From JBQTKD01 sp052386455 (GTDB taxonomy: Bacteria > Actinomycetota > Actinomycetes > Sporichthyales > Sporichthyaceae): a stretch of DNA of 64,000 nucleotides. Under the pieces are notes generated by a model, which saw only the letters and a program-made list of their open reading frames with translations, did no database searches and was not told the DNA's origin. The DNA is taken from contig JBQTKD010000047.1 in assembly GCA_052386455.1 (NCBI GenBank), forward strand, positions 4,049-68,048, read 5' to 3'. Positions 43,038 through 53,242 of this stretch are shown here, piece by piece (the first letter of the stretch is position 1; each line of letters starts with the position of its first letter). Position numbers and translations under genes: made by a program.

Positions 43038-43826
43038 CTAGGCCGCGTCTTCCACGCGGATGTCGCCTCCACGGCAGACGATCACGCCGCGACTGGCGAT
43101 CCGGCTCAACCGCTGGAGCTCTTCGTCGCCAAGCGGGTCCGACTCCGCAAGCAGGACGGTCACGATCTCGAACTGGCCGGGCGTGAACAGCCGCTCCCGC
43201 AGGGCTCGTTCGGCGGACATCGGATACAGCGCAGCCACGCCGGGATGCTTGCGCACGAGTTGGTTGAGCATCGGCTGGCTCGGATCGACGCCCGCGTACC
43301 GATCCGGCGTCGTCAGCCCCAGATCCAGCACGCGGCCGGTGCCGCACCCGACGTCCAGGATCGAGGGCGGGAACCGGCCGGCGAGACGTGCGACCGCCGC
43401 GCGGAGCGCCCCGGCCGTCCCGTCGCTCGTGGGGTACAGGCCGTCGTAGAACGTGGCGACGGCGTCGTACGCGGTAACCTCCGCCGACGTGGTGACGGGC
43501 GCATTCTGCACGCCGTACAGGCGATCGGTGCAAGCCTGGTTGATCAGCCCGGTGTCGGCGACGTCTGCGTCCATGGTCCACCACTTGAGCAGTCCGTCCG
43601 GACTGTTCAGGTAGATGCCCGTCATGCCGTAGAACTTGCCCGGCTGCCCAAAGGTGTGGATCACCCGCCCGGCGCGGACGTAGTCCTCGCGAGTCATTCC
43701 CGCGGTCCGGTCGAGCACCACGTAGCTGTGCGGCGCCGTGTGCGCATACGTCCTGGCGAACGTCCACTCGACGCGGCCGGCCACGTCCAGCCACCACTCG
43801 AGGTCTGCGCGCGTCGTCGTTCCCAT
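43038..43826 (-). CDS. Class I SAM-dependent methyltransferase with an extra N-terminal domain
   Basis: 262 residues from ATG 43824-43826. The first about 125 residues (LEWWLDVAGRVEWTFARTYAHTAPHSYVVLD, then VIHTFGQPGKFYGMTGIYL) form an unassigned domain with several aromatic residues. The methyltransferase core starts near residue 130 with FYDGLYPTS and motif I ILDVGCGTGRVLDLG; the acidic residue of the second strand is VDPSQPM. The core is short (about 135 residues) compared with a full Rossmann domain of about 190, so part of the C-terminal sheet may be missing. Converges with the DUF6994 gene. Confidence 0.75.
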   Translation of the reverse strand: MGTTTRADLEWWLDVAGRVEWTFARTYAHTAPHSYVVLDRTAGMTREDYVRAGRVIHTFGQPGKFYGMTGIYLNSPDGLLKWWTMDADVADTGLINQACTDRLYGVQNAPVTTSAEVTAYDAVATFYDGLYPTSDGTAGALRAAVARLAGRFPPSILDVGCGTGRVLDLGLTTPDRYAGVDPSQPMLNQLVRKHPGVAALYPMSAERALRERLFTPGQFEIVTVLLAESDPLGDEELQRLSRIASRGVIVCRGGDIRVEDAA

Positions 43827-43867
43827 GCACGCGATGGTGCCGGCGACCACCGACAGATTCGCGGCCG

Positions 43868-44410
43868 TTACTCGAAGCGGAAGGTCTCGACGAACGTCGT
43901 GAACTTCGCAGGCGCCGCGGTCTTGCCGTGGCCGGGTTCGATGAACTGCAGGATGTAGAGCCTGCCCTCGTAGTAGAAGTACCGCGCCCAGGTGGTCAGC
44001 TGCCGCGAGCCGTTCGCCGCCTCGATCTGGGCGTCGCGGCCGGGTTTGCCGCGGTACGAAATGATCGACTGCCCGATCACCTTGCCCTGGGCGCTCTCGG
44101 CGCTGGAGGTGATCGCGATGTCCAGATTGACCTCCGCCTTCTTCGGGTAGGCCGAGACGCTGATCCGGTGGGCCTCGTCGCCGACCTGGTGCACGTAGTC
44201 CGTCAGCGAGATCGTGCCGATCGCGCTGGCCGCCGAGTCGACCGTCTTCTCCGGTGCCCCTGGCATGCGGGCCGAGAAGCCCTCGCCGGAGACGACCGTT
44301 CCGAGGCCCTCGGGGGCCGACTCCGAACCGCCGCAGCCTGCGATCAGCACCGCGCCTGCGAGGGCGAAGGCCCCGAACCGCCGGCCGCCACCGGCGCCGC
44401 GCGCCACCAT
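43868..44410 (-). CDS. Lipoprotein, co-transcribed with Liv-type transporter
   Basis: 180 residues from ATG 44408-44410, overlapping the LivF stop (TGATG). A lipoprotein signal peptide ends with lipobox IAGC, lipidated Cys26. The mature part is a small beta-rich domain (EGFSARMPGAPEKTVDSAA ... FYYEGRLYILQFIEPGHGK). No known family is evident. It is not a periplasmic binding protein by size or fold. It may be a surface accessory of the transporter. Confidence 0.8.
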   Translation of the reverse strand: MVARGAGGGRRFGAFALAGAVLIAGCGGSESAPEGLGTVVSGEGFSARMPGAPEKTVDSAASAIGTISLTDYVHQVGDEAHRISVSAYPKKAEVNLDIAITSSAESAQGKVIGQSIISYRGKPGRDAQIEAANGSRQLTTWARYFYYEGRLYILQFIEPGHGKTAAPAKFTTFVETFRFE

Positions 44411-45171
44411 CAGTTCTGCGCGGCGTCGGCGACGTGCACGTTGCCGAGGACCACGTCCTTGTCCGCGACGTCGAGCGTCTCGAACGGGACCACGGTGCCC
44501 TTGTCGATGACGAGGACGCGGTCGCAGTCGTTGTTGCGCAACTGCTGGAACTGCTCGGCGATCAGGACGGCGACGCCGCGGTCCAGGCAGATCTGCTGCA
44601 GCGCCTTGTAGACCCGGTCCACGATGACCGGCGCGAGACCCTGCGACGGCTCCTCGACGAGGATCACCTCGGGCCGCGGCATCAGCGCTCGGCCGATCGC
44701 GAGCATCTGCTGCTCGCCACCGGACAGCGTGCGCGCCAGCTGCTCCTCGCGCTCCTTCAGGATCGGGAAGTACTCGTACACCTCGCGACACCGCGCGGGC
44801 AGCTTCAACGTCGGCACGTGCGAGGCGCCCGCGTACAGGTTTTCCTTCACCGTCAGGTTCGGGAAGACGCGCCGACCCTCGGGGGAGTAGCTGATCCCGG
44901 CCTTCGTTCGCTTGTGCGGGGCCCACTTGTTGATGCGTTCGCCGTCGAGCAGGATGTCGCCGCCCAGCAGCGCGACGGTGCCCATGATGGCCTTGAGCAT
45001 CGTGGACTTCCCGGCGCCGTTGCCGCCGCACAGGATGACGATCTCGCCGGGCCAGACTTCGAGGTCGACGTCGAACAGGACGGGCACGCGGTCGTATCCG
45101 GCGCGCATCGCCCGCAGCGCGAGCTTCGGGTGCTCAACTGTGCCTATGGGATGAGCTCGGTGCTCGCTCAT
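44410..45171 (-). CDS. livF: Branched-chain amino-acid-type ABC transporter ATP-binding protein (LivF-like)
   Basis: 253 residues from ATG 45169-45171. Walker A GGNGAGKST at 49-57, the LivF-typical GISYSPEGRRVFPNLTVKENL, signature LSGGEQQML, Walker B VILVEEPSQGLAP. Overlaps the fused permease-ATPase gene by 4 nt. The substrate may be branched-chain amino acids, amides or urea; not certain, because no binding protein is encoded nearby. Confidence 0.9.
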   Translation of the reverse strand: MSEHRAHPIGTVEHPKLALRAMRAGYDRVPVLFDVDLEVWPGEIVILCGGNGAGKSTMLKAIMGTVALLGGDILLDGERINKWAPHKRTKAGISYSPEGRRVFPNLTVKENLYAGASHVPTLKLPARCREVYEYFPILKEREEQLARTLSGGEQQMLAIGRALMPRPEVILVEEPSQGLAPVIVDRVYKALQQICLDRGVAVLIAEQFQQLRNNDCDRVLVIDKGTVVPFETLDVADKDVVLGNVHVADAAQN

Positions 45172-47249
45172 ACGCGTGCGACCGGCTTCTCGCTGCCCGA
45201 GGGCTGCATGCGCTCGCGCCACGGCACGGAGGACTGGTTCTTGCCGGCGCCGAGGTAGTGCTCGACGACCTCGGGGTTGTTGGCGACCTCCATCGGTGCG
45301 CCGTGGGCGAGGATCTGACCCTCCGCCAGGCAGTACACGGTGTCGCAGCCCTCCAGCACGGCCTTCACGTAGTGCTCGACGAGCAGCACGGTGAGGCCGA
45401 GGTCGTCCTGCAGCTGCTTGACCAGGCTGATGAGCGCGCCCGAGGAGGCGGGGTCCAGACCCGAGGTCGGCTCGTCCAGCAGCAGGATCTGCGGGCCCGT
45501 CATGAGCGCTCGGCCGAGTTCGCAGCGGCGCCGTGCGGAGAACTCGAGCTCGCCCGCGCGCTCGTCCCAGTACCGGTCGATGTTCAGCAGCTGCGCGATG
45601 GCCCACGCGGCCTCTTCGGCCGCCCGCACCTGACGCCACGCTCGCCGGTCGCCGAGGATGAACTGGGCGAGGTTGCCCTTGATGCGCAGGCCACCGCCCG
45701 CGAGCAGGTTGTCCGCGACCGACAGCTCCTTCACGATCCGAGTGGACTGGAACGTGCGGGTCATGCCGATCTGTGCGCGATGCCAGGGCCGGCTCGTCGT
45801 CACGTCTTCGCCGAAGATCTCGATCCTGCCCTGGTCCGGCTTCTGCAGCCCGGAGACGACATCGAACAGCGTGGTCTTTCCGGCGCCGTTGGGCCCGATG
45901 AGACCGGTGAACGAGCCCGTTTCCACCTGGATCGTGGCACCGCGCAGCGCCCGCACGCCGCCGAAGGCGAGGTGCACGTTCTCCGCGCGGAGCGCGATGG
46001 GTTCGGTACGCCGTGCGGGGAACCACTCCTCGAGGACTTCCAACGCCCGCGAGCGCACGTCGGGGTGCGCTCGGAACTGGGTCAGCTCGGCGATGCCGTC
46101 GGCGCGGCTGAGCACCGAGGCCGACGCGGTGAGCGTGGCCGAACGCGCCTTGCGTCGTTGCGCCGCTCGACCGAACATCACCGTCCGGTAGATGTCCTGC
46201 AGCCGGCCGCCGAGGCCGCGGGCACCGCAGAGCACGCCCGCCAGCAGCGAGATGCCCGCGAGCAACTGGTAGTTGATGTGGAAGGACTCGAGCAGGAACG
46301 GCACGCTCTGGAAGGACACCGCCACGAGGATCACGGCGATCATCGAGTCGAAGCCGCCGAGGATGGCGATCGACAGCCACAGCAGCGAAGTCGTCGCCTG
46401 GTAGTTGACCGTCGTGGGCGCGCTGACGAACAGCATCGCGGCGAGGATGCCGGACAGGCCGGCCAGCCCACCGCAGATGGCGAAGCCGAGCGCCTTCGCC
46501 CGGAACGGCGAGATGCCGACGGCGGCCGCAGCCTGCTGATCGCCGCCGGTGAGCATCATGGCTCGGCCGTACGGGGAGTAGCGGATGCGGCACAGGACCG
46601 CCAACACCACCGCCAGGACCGCGAGCAGGAAGAAGTAGAAGCTCCGGTCCTGACCGGTCATGTCGTAGCCGAAGAGCACGGGGCGCGGATTGAGCAGCGC
46701 GGTCTCGCCGCCGGTGAGGTGGTACTGGCTGAACATGATCTCTTCGACCATCATCTGCAGGCCGAGGGTGAAGATCATGACGTAGACGCCGGAGAAGCGG
46801 ACCGACAGCGGCGCGATCGCCACCATCATCACGACGCCGATCGCGATCGCCGAGGCGAAGGCGAAGACGATCGGCAGACCGAGTCCGCTGGGCTCGGTCC
46901 GGTAGACGTAGGAGGACAGGTACAGCGTCGTGGCGTAGACGCCCGCCGAGGCCAGGTTGATCTCGCGGATCCAGCCGGTCATCACCATCAGGCCGAGACC
47001 GACGATGCCGATGATCATTCCGGCGGTCACCGTGAAGACCCAGTAGTCGCGGAAGAAGAACACCCACGTCAGCGCGACGAACGCGGCGAGGAAGTTCAGC
47101 GGCTGGCGGGCCAGCGCGCGGATCGGCATCGCCTTGCTGTGCGGGTTGCGCGAGGTGTCCAGGGCCCCGGTCGTGGCGGGGGACTTTCGTGCCGCGAGGC
47201 CGGGGAAGTCCGCGCGCAGCACGTTGCGGAAGTTGCTCGTCATCGTCAC
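45168..47249 (-). CDS. Fused ABC permease-ATPase (LivM-LivG type)
   Basis: 693 residues from GTG 47247-47249, chosen because GGAGG lies 10 nt before it and it overlaps the livH stop; ATG 47243 is two codons inside. Residues about 45-380 form a LivM-like permease with about nine helices (GLGLMVMTGWIREINLASAGVYATTLYLSSYVY; PSGRAMMLTGGD-type loop RYSPYGRAMMLTGGDQQAAAAVGIS). A linker (about 380-430) leads to a LivG-like ATPase with Walker A GPNGAGKTT near 453, the long insertion around IAQLLNIDRYWDERAGELEF, and Walker B LLLDEPTSGLDP. The fusion makes a single chain of what are usually two genes. The signature helix reads LEFSARRRCELGRAL, with FSARRR in place of the usual LSGGQQ. Confidence 0.88.
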   Translation of the reverse strand: MTMTSNFRNVLRADFPGLAARKSPATTGALDTSRNPHSKAMPIRALARQPLNFLAAFVALTWVFFFRDYWVFTVTAGMIIGIVGLGLMVMTGWIREINLASAGVYATTLYLSSYVYRTEPSGLGLPIVFAFASAIAIGVVMMVAIAPLSVRFSGVYVMIFTLGLQMMVEEIMFSQYHLTGGETALLNPRPVLFGYDMTGQDRSFYFFLLAVLAVVLAVLCRIRYSPYGRAMMLTGGDQQAAAAVGISPFRAKALGFAICGGLAGLSGILAAMLFVSAPTTVNYQATTSLLWLSIAILGGFDSMIAVILVAVSFQSVPFLLESFHINYQLLAGISLLAGVLCGARGLGGRLQDIYRTVMFGRAAQRRKARSATLTASASVLSRADGIAELTQFRAHPDVRSRALEVLEEWFPARRTEPIALRAENVHLAFGGVRALRGATIQVETGSFTGLIGPNGAGKTTLFDVVSGLQKPDQGRIEIFGEDVTTSRPWHRAQIGMTRTFQSTRIVKELSVADNLLAGGGLRIKGNLAQFILGDRRAWRQVRAAEEAAWAIAQLLNIDRYWDERAGELEFSARRRCELGRALMTGPQILLLDEPTSGLDPASSGALISLVKQLQDDLGLTVLLVEHYVKAVLEGCDTVYCLAEGQILAHGAPMEVANNPEVVEHYLGAGKNQSSVPWRERMQPSGSEKPVARV

Positions 47250-48184
47250 AGGACTTCGACCTCCAGGGGGCGGCGGCCGAGTTGTTTTCGAACCTTGGCA
47301 ACCAGCAGCGCGGTGGCGAGCATCATGGCGAAGACCACGGCCTCCCGGCTGCCGGGGCCGGTGTCGCCGACGGCGCTGGTGGTCATGAACGTCTCGGTGA
47401 TGGACAGGACGAACGCGCCGAGCAGTGCCAGCGCCGGGGAGTAGAACGCGCCGACCACCGCGATCGTGAGGGCCCGGAAGAAGACCAGCAGGATCGCCGA
47501 CAGGTCGGTGCCGGCCACCGGCGCCAGCAGCGCCCCGGCCAGGCAGGACATCGCACCGGAGACCGCGTAGGCGCCGACGCCGATCCGAAACATTCGGATG
47601 CCCGACCAGCGCGCCGCCTCGACGTCGTCGGAGATCGCGCGCACGTTCACGCCGGCCCGGGTGCCGTTGAGCCACAACGCCAAAATGATCACCAGGCCCA
47701 CGGTGACGATCAGGCTCGCGAATCGGTGCGCGGTGACGTTGAAGTCCAGGATGCGGAAGCTGGAATCGCCGAACGGGCTGCTGCTGATCGCGACGTCCGG
47801 CCGAACCGGGAAGTTCAAGGTGGCGATCGAGCTGAGCAGCAGCATGAAGGCCAGCGACAGGGTGGAGAGGGTCAGCCGAGGGAGAAAGGCGATGCGGCGG
47901 TTCATGACCATCAGGCCGTAGGCCCCGCCGACCAGCGCGCCGATGAGCACGAGGAACAGGAGCGCGGCCATTCCGTTCCACTTGTACGCCGCGGTGAAGT
48001 GGTAGTACCCGTACGCCCCGATGACCGCGATGCCGTAGTGCATGAAGCCGACGGTGCGGCTGATCTTGAAGGTGAGCACCAGCGCGACGGCCAGCACGCT
48101 GTAGATGCCCGCGTTTGCCATCCCGATCACCAGGCTGGGGCCGAACAGATCCGGGTTCGGATCGATCGAAAACGAGTGCAGCAT
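47246..48184 (-). CDS. livH: Branched-chain amino-acid-type ABC transporter permease (LivH-like)
   Basis: 312 residues from ATG 48182-48184. About eight helices; GMANAGIYSVLAVALVLTFKISRTVGFMHYGIAVIGAYGYY is the LivH N-terminal signature, and RAISDDVEAARWSGIRMFRIGVGAYAVSGAMSCLAGALLAPV the central coupling loop. First gene of livH - fused livM-G - livF - lipoprotein, all with 1-4-nt overlaps. No solute-binding protein gene is attached. Confidence 0.9.
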   Translation of the reverse strand: MLHSFSIDPNPDLFGPSLVIGMANAGIYSVLAVALVLTFKISRTVGFMHYGIAVIGAYGYYHFTAAYKWNGMAALLFLVLIGALVGGAYGLMVMNRRIAFLPRLTLSTLSLAFMLLLSSIATLNFPVRPDVAISSSPFGDSSFRILDFNVTAHRFASLIVTVGLVIILALWLNGTRAGVNVRAISDDVEAARWSGIRMFRIGVGAYAVSGAMSCLAGALLAPVAGTDLSAILLVFFRALTIAVVGAFYSPALALLGAFVLSITETFMTTSAVGDTGPGSREAVVFAMMLATALLVAKVRKQLGRRPLEVEVL

Positions 48185-48448
48185 TGCCGGCCTCACCGTG
48201 CCAAGAGCTGGCACACCTCAGGGACGGACCGGCACGAGGGGACCTGCCGGTCGGACCTTCTCGCCGAGGCGGCGCTCGCGGGACGGGCGCGGCGAGAGGG
48301 ACGTTGCTCCCTCAGGGTAGGGCCGCATTTCGTCCGGGGCACTACCCGGATTGCGCGGAAAAGTTCCCCGAGTTCCCCACCTGCGCCTAAGCCGCTGTGC
48401 GATAGGTCACGCAATCCGCTCGCCTATGCTTTTCGTCGTGGGGGATGC

Positions 48449-50047
<1,599 letters not shown>

Positions 50048-50097
50048 GTCGCGTCGCCGCTGGTGAGCGGCTGTTTCCGAGAACTTCTCATGACAAA

Positions 50098-50126
50098 TGT
50101 GATCAAGGGTGTTGCTGGAGATCACA
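50098..50126. promoter_or_regulatory. TGTGATC-N15-GATCACA inverted repeat upstream of the Gbn-like gene
   Basis: TGTGATC (50098-50104) and GATCACA (50120-50126) are perfect 7-nt arms with a GATC in each. The Streptomyces protein Gbn binds GATC-containing sites, so this could be an autoregulatory site for the next gene. A CRP-like role is less likely because the spacer is too long. Confidence 0.4.
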
Positions 50127-50227
50127 AGTTTCGGAAAGCGCCTGCAGAGTGAATCTTTCTCGGCCGATGATGTTGCTCTCGGGGGAAATCCGTCGCACAA
50201 GTGCGTCCCGACCTGGGAGGAAATCAA

Positions 50228-50443
50228 GTGGCCGAAACCCTGCGCAAGGGCAGCCGGATCACCGGCAACGCGCGCGAGCGCCTCGCCGCGGACCTGAAGA
50301 AGAAGTACGGGCAGGGGCGGAGCATCCGCGCCCTGGCCGAGGAGACCGGACGTTCCTACGGGTTCGTCCACCGCATGCTCTCCGAGTCCGGCGTTACCCT
50401 TCGCGGCCGTGGCGGCGCCACTCGCGGCAAGGTCAAGGTCTGA
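50228..50443 (+). CDS. Small helix-turn-helix DNA-binding protein, similar to nucleoid-associated Gbn
   Basis: 71 residues from GTG 50228, with GGGAGGA at 50214-50220 as ribosome site. The sequence is nearly all one domain: basic start (ETLRKGSRITGNARERLAADLKKKY), a helix-turn-helix (SIRALAEETGRSYGFVHRMLSESG), and tail VTLRGRGGATRGKVKV. It resembles a family found throughout actinobacteria, whose Streptomyces member (SCO1839, Gbn, from memory) is a global GATC-binding nucleoid protein. It has its own terminator downstream. Confidence 0.8.
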   Translation: MAETLRKGSRITGNARERLAADLKKKYGQGRSIRALAEETGRSYGFVHRMLSESGVTLRGRGGATRGKVKV

Positions 50444-50463
50444 CAGCACGACCGCTGGCGTGG

Positions 50464-50500
50464 AGATGGGCCGACGTCCCTCGGGGACGTCGGCCCATCT
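50464..50500. terminator. Terminator after the Gbn-like gene
   Basis: AGATGGGCCGACGTCC (50464-50479) pairs perfectly over 16 bp with GGACGTCGGCCCATCT (50485-50500) around a 5-nt loop, starting 21 nt after the stop. A short T/A stretch (GCGTCTAACC) follows. Confidence 0.75.
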
Positions 50501-50505
50501 GCGTC

Positions 50506-50511
50506 TAACCT
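50506..50511 (+). promoter_or_regulatory. Candidate -10 for the enoyl-CoA hydratase gene (leaderless)
   Basis: TAACCT ends 7 nt before ATG 50519, and there is no Shine-Dalgarno sequence, so the mRNA may start at the ATG. The upstream terminator ends 5 nt before it, leaving a -35 inside the hairpin. Confidence 0.3.
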
Positions 50512-50518
50512 GCCAGTC

Positions 50519-51307
50519 ATGACTAGCCGAATCGACGCCGACGTTCTGGTCGCCGGGGACGTACTGCTCGACGTGGACGGCGCACTCGCCACCGTCACGC
50601 TGAACCGGCCCGACCGCCGCAATGCCATGAGCCCGTCGCTGTGGGCGGCGCTCGCCGCGGTGCCCGATCTTCTGCCCGCCGACGTGCGCGTGGTGATCGT
50701 TCGCGGGGCCGGGAAGGTCTTCTGCGCCGGCATCGACCTGCGCATGGTCACCCCCGAGGGGGTGCCGGGCGAGACGTCGCTCGCCGAGGTCGTGCAGCGC
50801 GACGACGCGGGGATCGTGGACTGGGTCGGCCACCTGCAGCGCGCCTACACGTGGCTCGCGGACCCGCGCTGGGTCACCATCGCCGCCGTGCAGGGCGCCG
50901 CGGTGGGCGGCGGGTTCCAACTCGCGCTCGCTGCGGACCTGCGCGTGCTCGCCACCGACGCGCGCCTGTGCATGAAGGAGACCGCACTCGGCCTGGTGCC
51001 GGACCTGACGGGCACTCAGACTCTGTTGCGTGCCGTCGGGTACCCACGTGCCCTCGAACTGTGCGCCTCGGCGCGCTGGGTCGACGCCGCCGAGGCGGAC
51101 CGGCTGGGGCTGGCGAACGCCGTCGTGCCGGCCGAGGAGCTCGAGAAGGCGAGCGTCGAGCTGGCCGAGCAGATCCTGGCGAACAGCCCCGCCGCGGTCC
51201 GCGGGGTGAAGGACCTGTTGATCGACGCGTGGCTGCGGACACCCGCCGAAGCCGGGCTCGCGGAACGAACCACGCAGGTCTCGTTGTTGCGAGCAATGTG
51301 TCGGTAG
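50519..51307 (+). CDS. Enoyl-CoA hydratase/isomerase family protein
   Basis: 262 residues from ATG 50519. The crotonase fold is clear: VTLNRPDRRNAMSPSLWAAL, KVFCAGIDLRMV (oxyanion loop with AG-D), VQGAAVGGGFQLALAADLRVLATDARLCMKETALGLVPDLTGT. The catalytic Glu expected at ExxxGLxPD is present as Glu in KETALGLVPDLTGTQ; the second Glu typical of hydratases is not evident (LVPDLTGT), so it may be an isomerase. Acts in fatty-acid or aromatic degradation. Overlaps the ABC exporter gene by 10 nt. Confidence 0.9.
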   Translation: MTSRIDADVLVAGDVLLDVDGALATVTLNRPDRRNAMSPSLWAALAAVPDLLPADVRVVIVRGAGKVFCAGIDLRMVTPEGVPGETSLAEVVQRDDAGIVDWVGHLQRAYTWLADPRWVTIAAVQGAAVGGGFQLALAADLRVLATDARLCMKETALGLVPDLTGTQTLLRAVGYPRALELCASARWVDAAEADRLGLANAVVPAEELEKASVELAEQILANSPAAVRGVKDLLIDAWLRTPAEAGLAERTTQVSLLRAMCR

Positions 51308-53160
51308 GCAGCCAATCGCCGTGGGTGGCGTACAAGTCGTTCACCCGCGACACCTCGGACCACCAGCGGCTCGCGCCCGGCGTGCTGCGCCGGATGCTGC
51401 GCTACGCCCGGCCGTACCGGCGGCTCGTCGCGGCGTTCCTGACGCTCGTCGTCGTCGACGCGGTGCTCATGGTGTCCGTGCCGCTGCTGCTCAAGCAGAT
51501 CATCGACGAGGGCGTCGTGCCGAAGGACCGAACCGTGGTCACGGTGCTGGCGAGCGTGGTGGCCGGGATCGCGGTGCTCGACGCGATCCTGTCCCTGGTA
51601 CAGCGCTGGTACTCCGCACGGATCGGCGAGGGCCTGATCTACGACCTGCGCACCCAGGTGTTCGCGCACGTGCAGCGCATGCCGCTGGCGTTCTTCACCC
51701 GCACCCAAACCGGGGCCCTGGTGTCTCGGCTCAACAACGACGTGCTCGGCGCGCAGCAGGCGTTCACCAACACCCTCGGCACGGTCGTGTCGAACATCGT
51801 GACGCTGATCCTCGTCAGCGCCGCGATGTTCTACCTGTCCTGGCAGGTCACGCTCCTCACTCTCGCGACGCTGCCGATCTTCCTGATCCCGGCGAAGATC
51901 GTCGGCCGGCACCTGCAGAAGCTGACCCGCTCGCAGATGGACCTCACCGCGGACATCACGGTCTCGATGACCGAGCGGTTCAACGTCTCCGGCGCGCTGC
52001 TCGTGAAGCTGTTCGGGCGCCCCGCCGAGGAGTCGGCACGCTTCAACTCCACGGCGGACCAGGTCCGCGGGATCGGCGTCCAGATCGCGATGGCCAACCG
52101 GTTTTTCTTCACCTCGATGGTCATGGTCGCCTCGCTGGCCACCGCCTTGGTCTACGGCGTGGGCGGCAACCTCGCGATCTCCGGCGATCTGACCGTCGGG
52201 ACGATGCTGGCGCTCGCGACGCTGTTGACCCGGATGTACGTGCCGTTGACCGCGCTGTCCAACGTGCGCGTCGACATCATGACCGCGCTGGTCAGCTTCG
52301 ACCGCGTCTTCGAGGTCCTCGACCTTGCGCCCGCGATCGACGAGAAGCCCGACGCAGTCGCCTTCCCGGCCGGCGCCCCGTCGGTGGAGTTCGAGAACGT
52401 CGACTTCCGGTACCCGGGCGCAGGGGAGGTTTCGCTCGCCTCGCTGGAGTCCGTCGCGCGGCTGGAGAAGACCTCCAACGAGCAGGTGCTGCACGGCATC
52501 TCCTTCCGGGCCGAACCGGGCCAGTTGATTGCCCTGGTCGGGCCCTCCGGTGCCGGCAAGACCACGATCGGCAACCTGCTCGCGCGCCTCTACGATCCGA
52601 CGTCCGGGATCGTGCGGATCAACGGCGTCGACCTGCGCGACGCGACGCTGGCCTCCCTCGCCCAAACCGTCGGCGTCGCCGGGCAGGAGGCGCACATGTT
52701 CCACGACACGATTCGCGCCAACCTGGTGTACGCGCGGCCGGGCGCGAGCGACGAGGACCTGCGCATCGCGTGCAAGGACGCGCAGATCCTCGACCTGATC
52801 GAGTCGTTGTCCAACGGCCTGGACACGATCGTCGGGGACCGCGGATACCGCCTCTCGGGTGGCGAGAAGCAACGCCTCGCGCTGGCCCGACTGCTGCTCA
52901 AGGCGCCGTCGGTCGTCGTGCTGGACGAGGCCACCGCGCACCTGGACTCCGAGTCCGAGGCGGCGGTCCAGCGCGCCCTGGACAACACCCTGGTGGGCAG
53001 GACCTCGCTGGTCATCGCGCACCGGCTGTCCACGATCCGCCGCGCCGATCAGATCCTGGTGCTGGAGAACGGGCGCATCGTCGAACGCGGCCGGCACGAG
53101 GAACTGCTGGCCGCCGACGGCCTCTACGCCCTGCTGTACCGCACCCAGTTCGCCGACTGA
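51298..53160 (+). CDS. ABC transporter, fused transmembrane-ATPase half (exporter)
   Basis: 620 residues from GTG 51298. Six transmembrane helices in residues about 35-330 (LVAAFLTLVVVDAVLMVSVPLLL; VTVLASVVAGIAVLDAIL; VVSNIVTLILVSAAMFYLSW; further ones) and one ABC domain with Walker A GPSGAGKTT near 414, signature LSGGEKQRLAL and Walker B VVVLDEATAHLD. Works as a homodimer or with a partner half-transporter, exporting lipids or drugs. The linker before the ABC domain has a 20-residue insertion (EVSLASLESVARLEKTSNEQ) not typical of MsbA. Substrate unknown. A family hairpin follows 4 nt after the stop. Confidence 0.92.
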   Translation: MSVGSQSPWVAYKSFTRDTSDHQRLAPGVLRRMLRYARPYRRLVAAFLTLVVVDAVLMVSVPLLLKQIIDEGVVPKDRTVVTVLASVVAGIAVLDAILSLVQRWYSARIGEGLIYDLRTQVFAHVQRMPLAFFTRTQTGALVSRLNNDVLGAQQAFTNTLGTVVSNIVTLILVSAAMFYLSWQVTLLTLATLPIFLIPAKIVGRHLQKLTRSQMDLTADITVSMTERFNVSGALLVKLFGRPAEESARFNSTADQVRGIGVQIAMANRFFFTSMVMVASLATALVYGVGGNLAISGDLTVGTMLALATLLTRMYVPLTALSNVRVDIMTALVSFDRVFEVLDLAPAIDEKPDAVAFPAGAPSVEFENVDFRYPGAGEVSLASLESVARLEKTSNEQVLHGISFRAEPGQLIALVGPSGAGKTTIGNLLARLYDPTSGIVRINGVDLRDATLASLAQTVGVAGQEAHMFHDTIRANLVYARPGASDEDLRIACKDAQILDLIESLSNGLDTIVGDRGYRLSGGEKQRLALARLLLKAPSVVVLDEATAHLDSESEAAVQRALDNTLVGRTSLVIAHRLSTIRRADQILVLENGRIVERGRHEELLAADGLYALLYRTQFAD

Positions 53161-53164
53161 CCCC

Positions 53165-53226
53165 GCCGATAGTGCACCTGGGGTACGCGAATCGCCCGAT
53201 TCGCGTACCTGGACTGCGCTATCGGC
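53165..53226. terminator. Conserved two-stem hairpin (ATAGTGCAGT family) between convergent genes
   Basis: Outer stem GCCGATAGTGCA (53165-53176) with TGCGCTATCGGC (53215-53226), one G-T wobble. The inner stem GGTACGCGAAT (53182-53192) with ATTCGCGTACC (53199-53209) pairs perfectly over 11 bp. Lies between the ABC-exporter stop (4 nt) and the pirin stop (16 nt), so it can serve both. Third full member of the family. Confidence 0.7.
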
Positions 53227-53242
53227 GAAGAATGAGGAGGCG

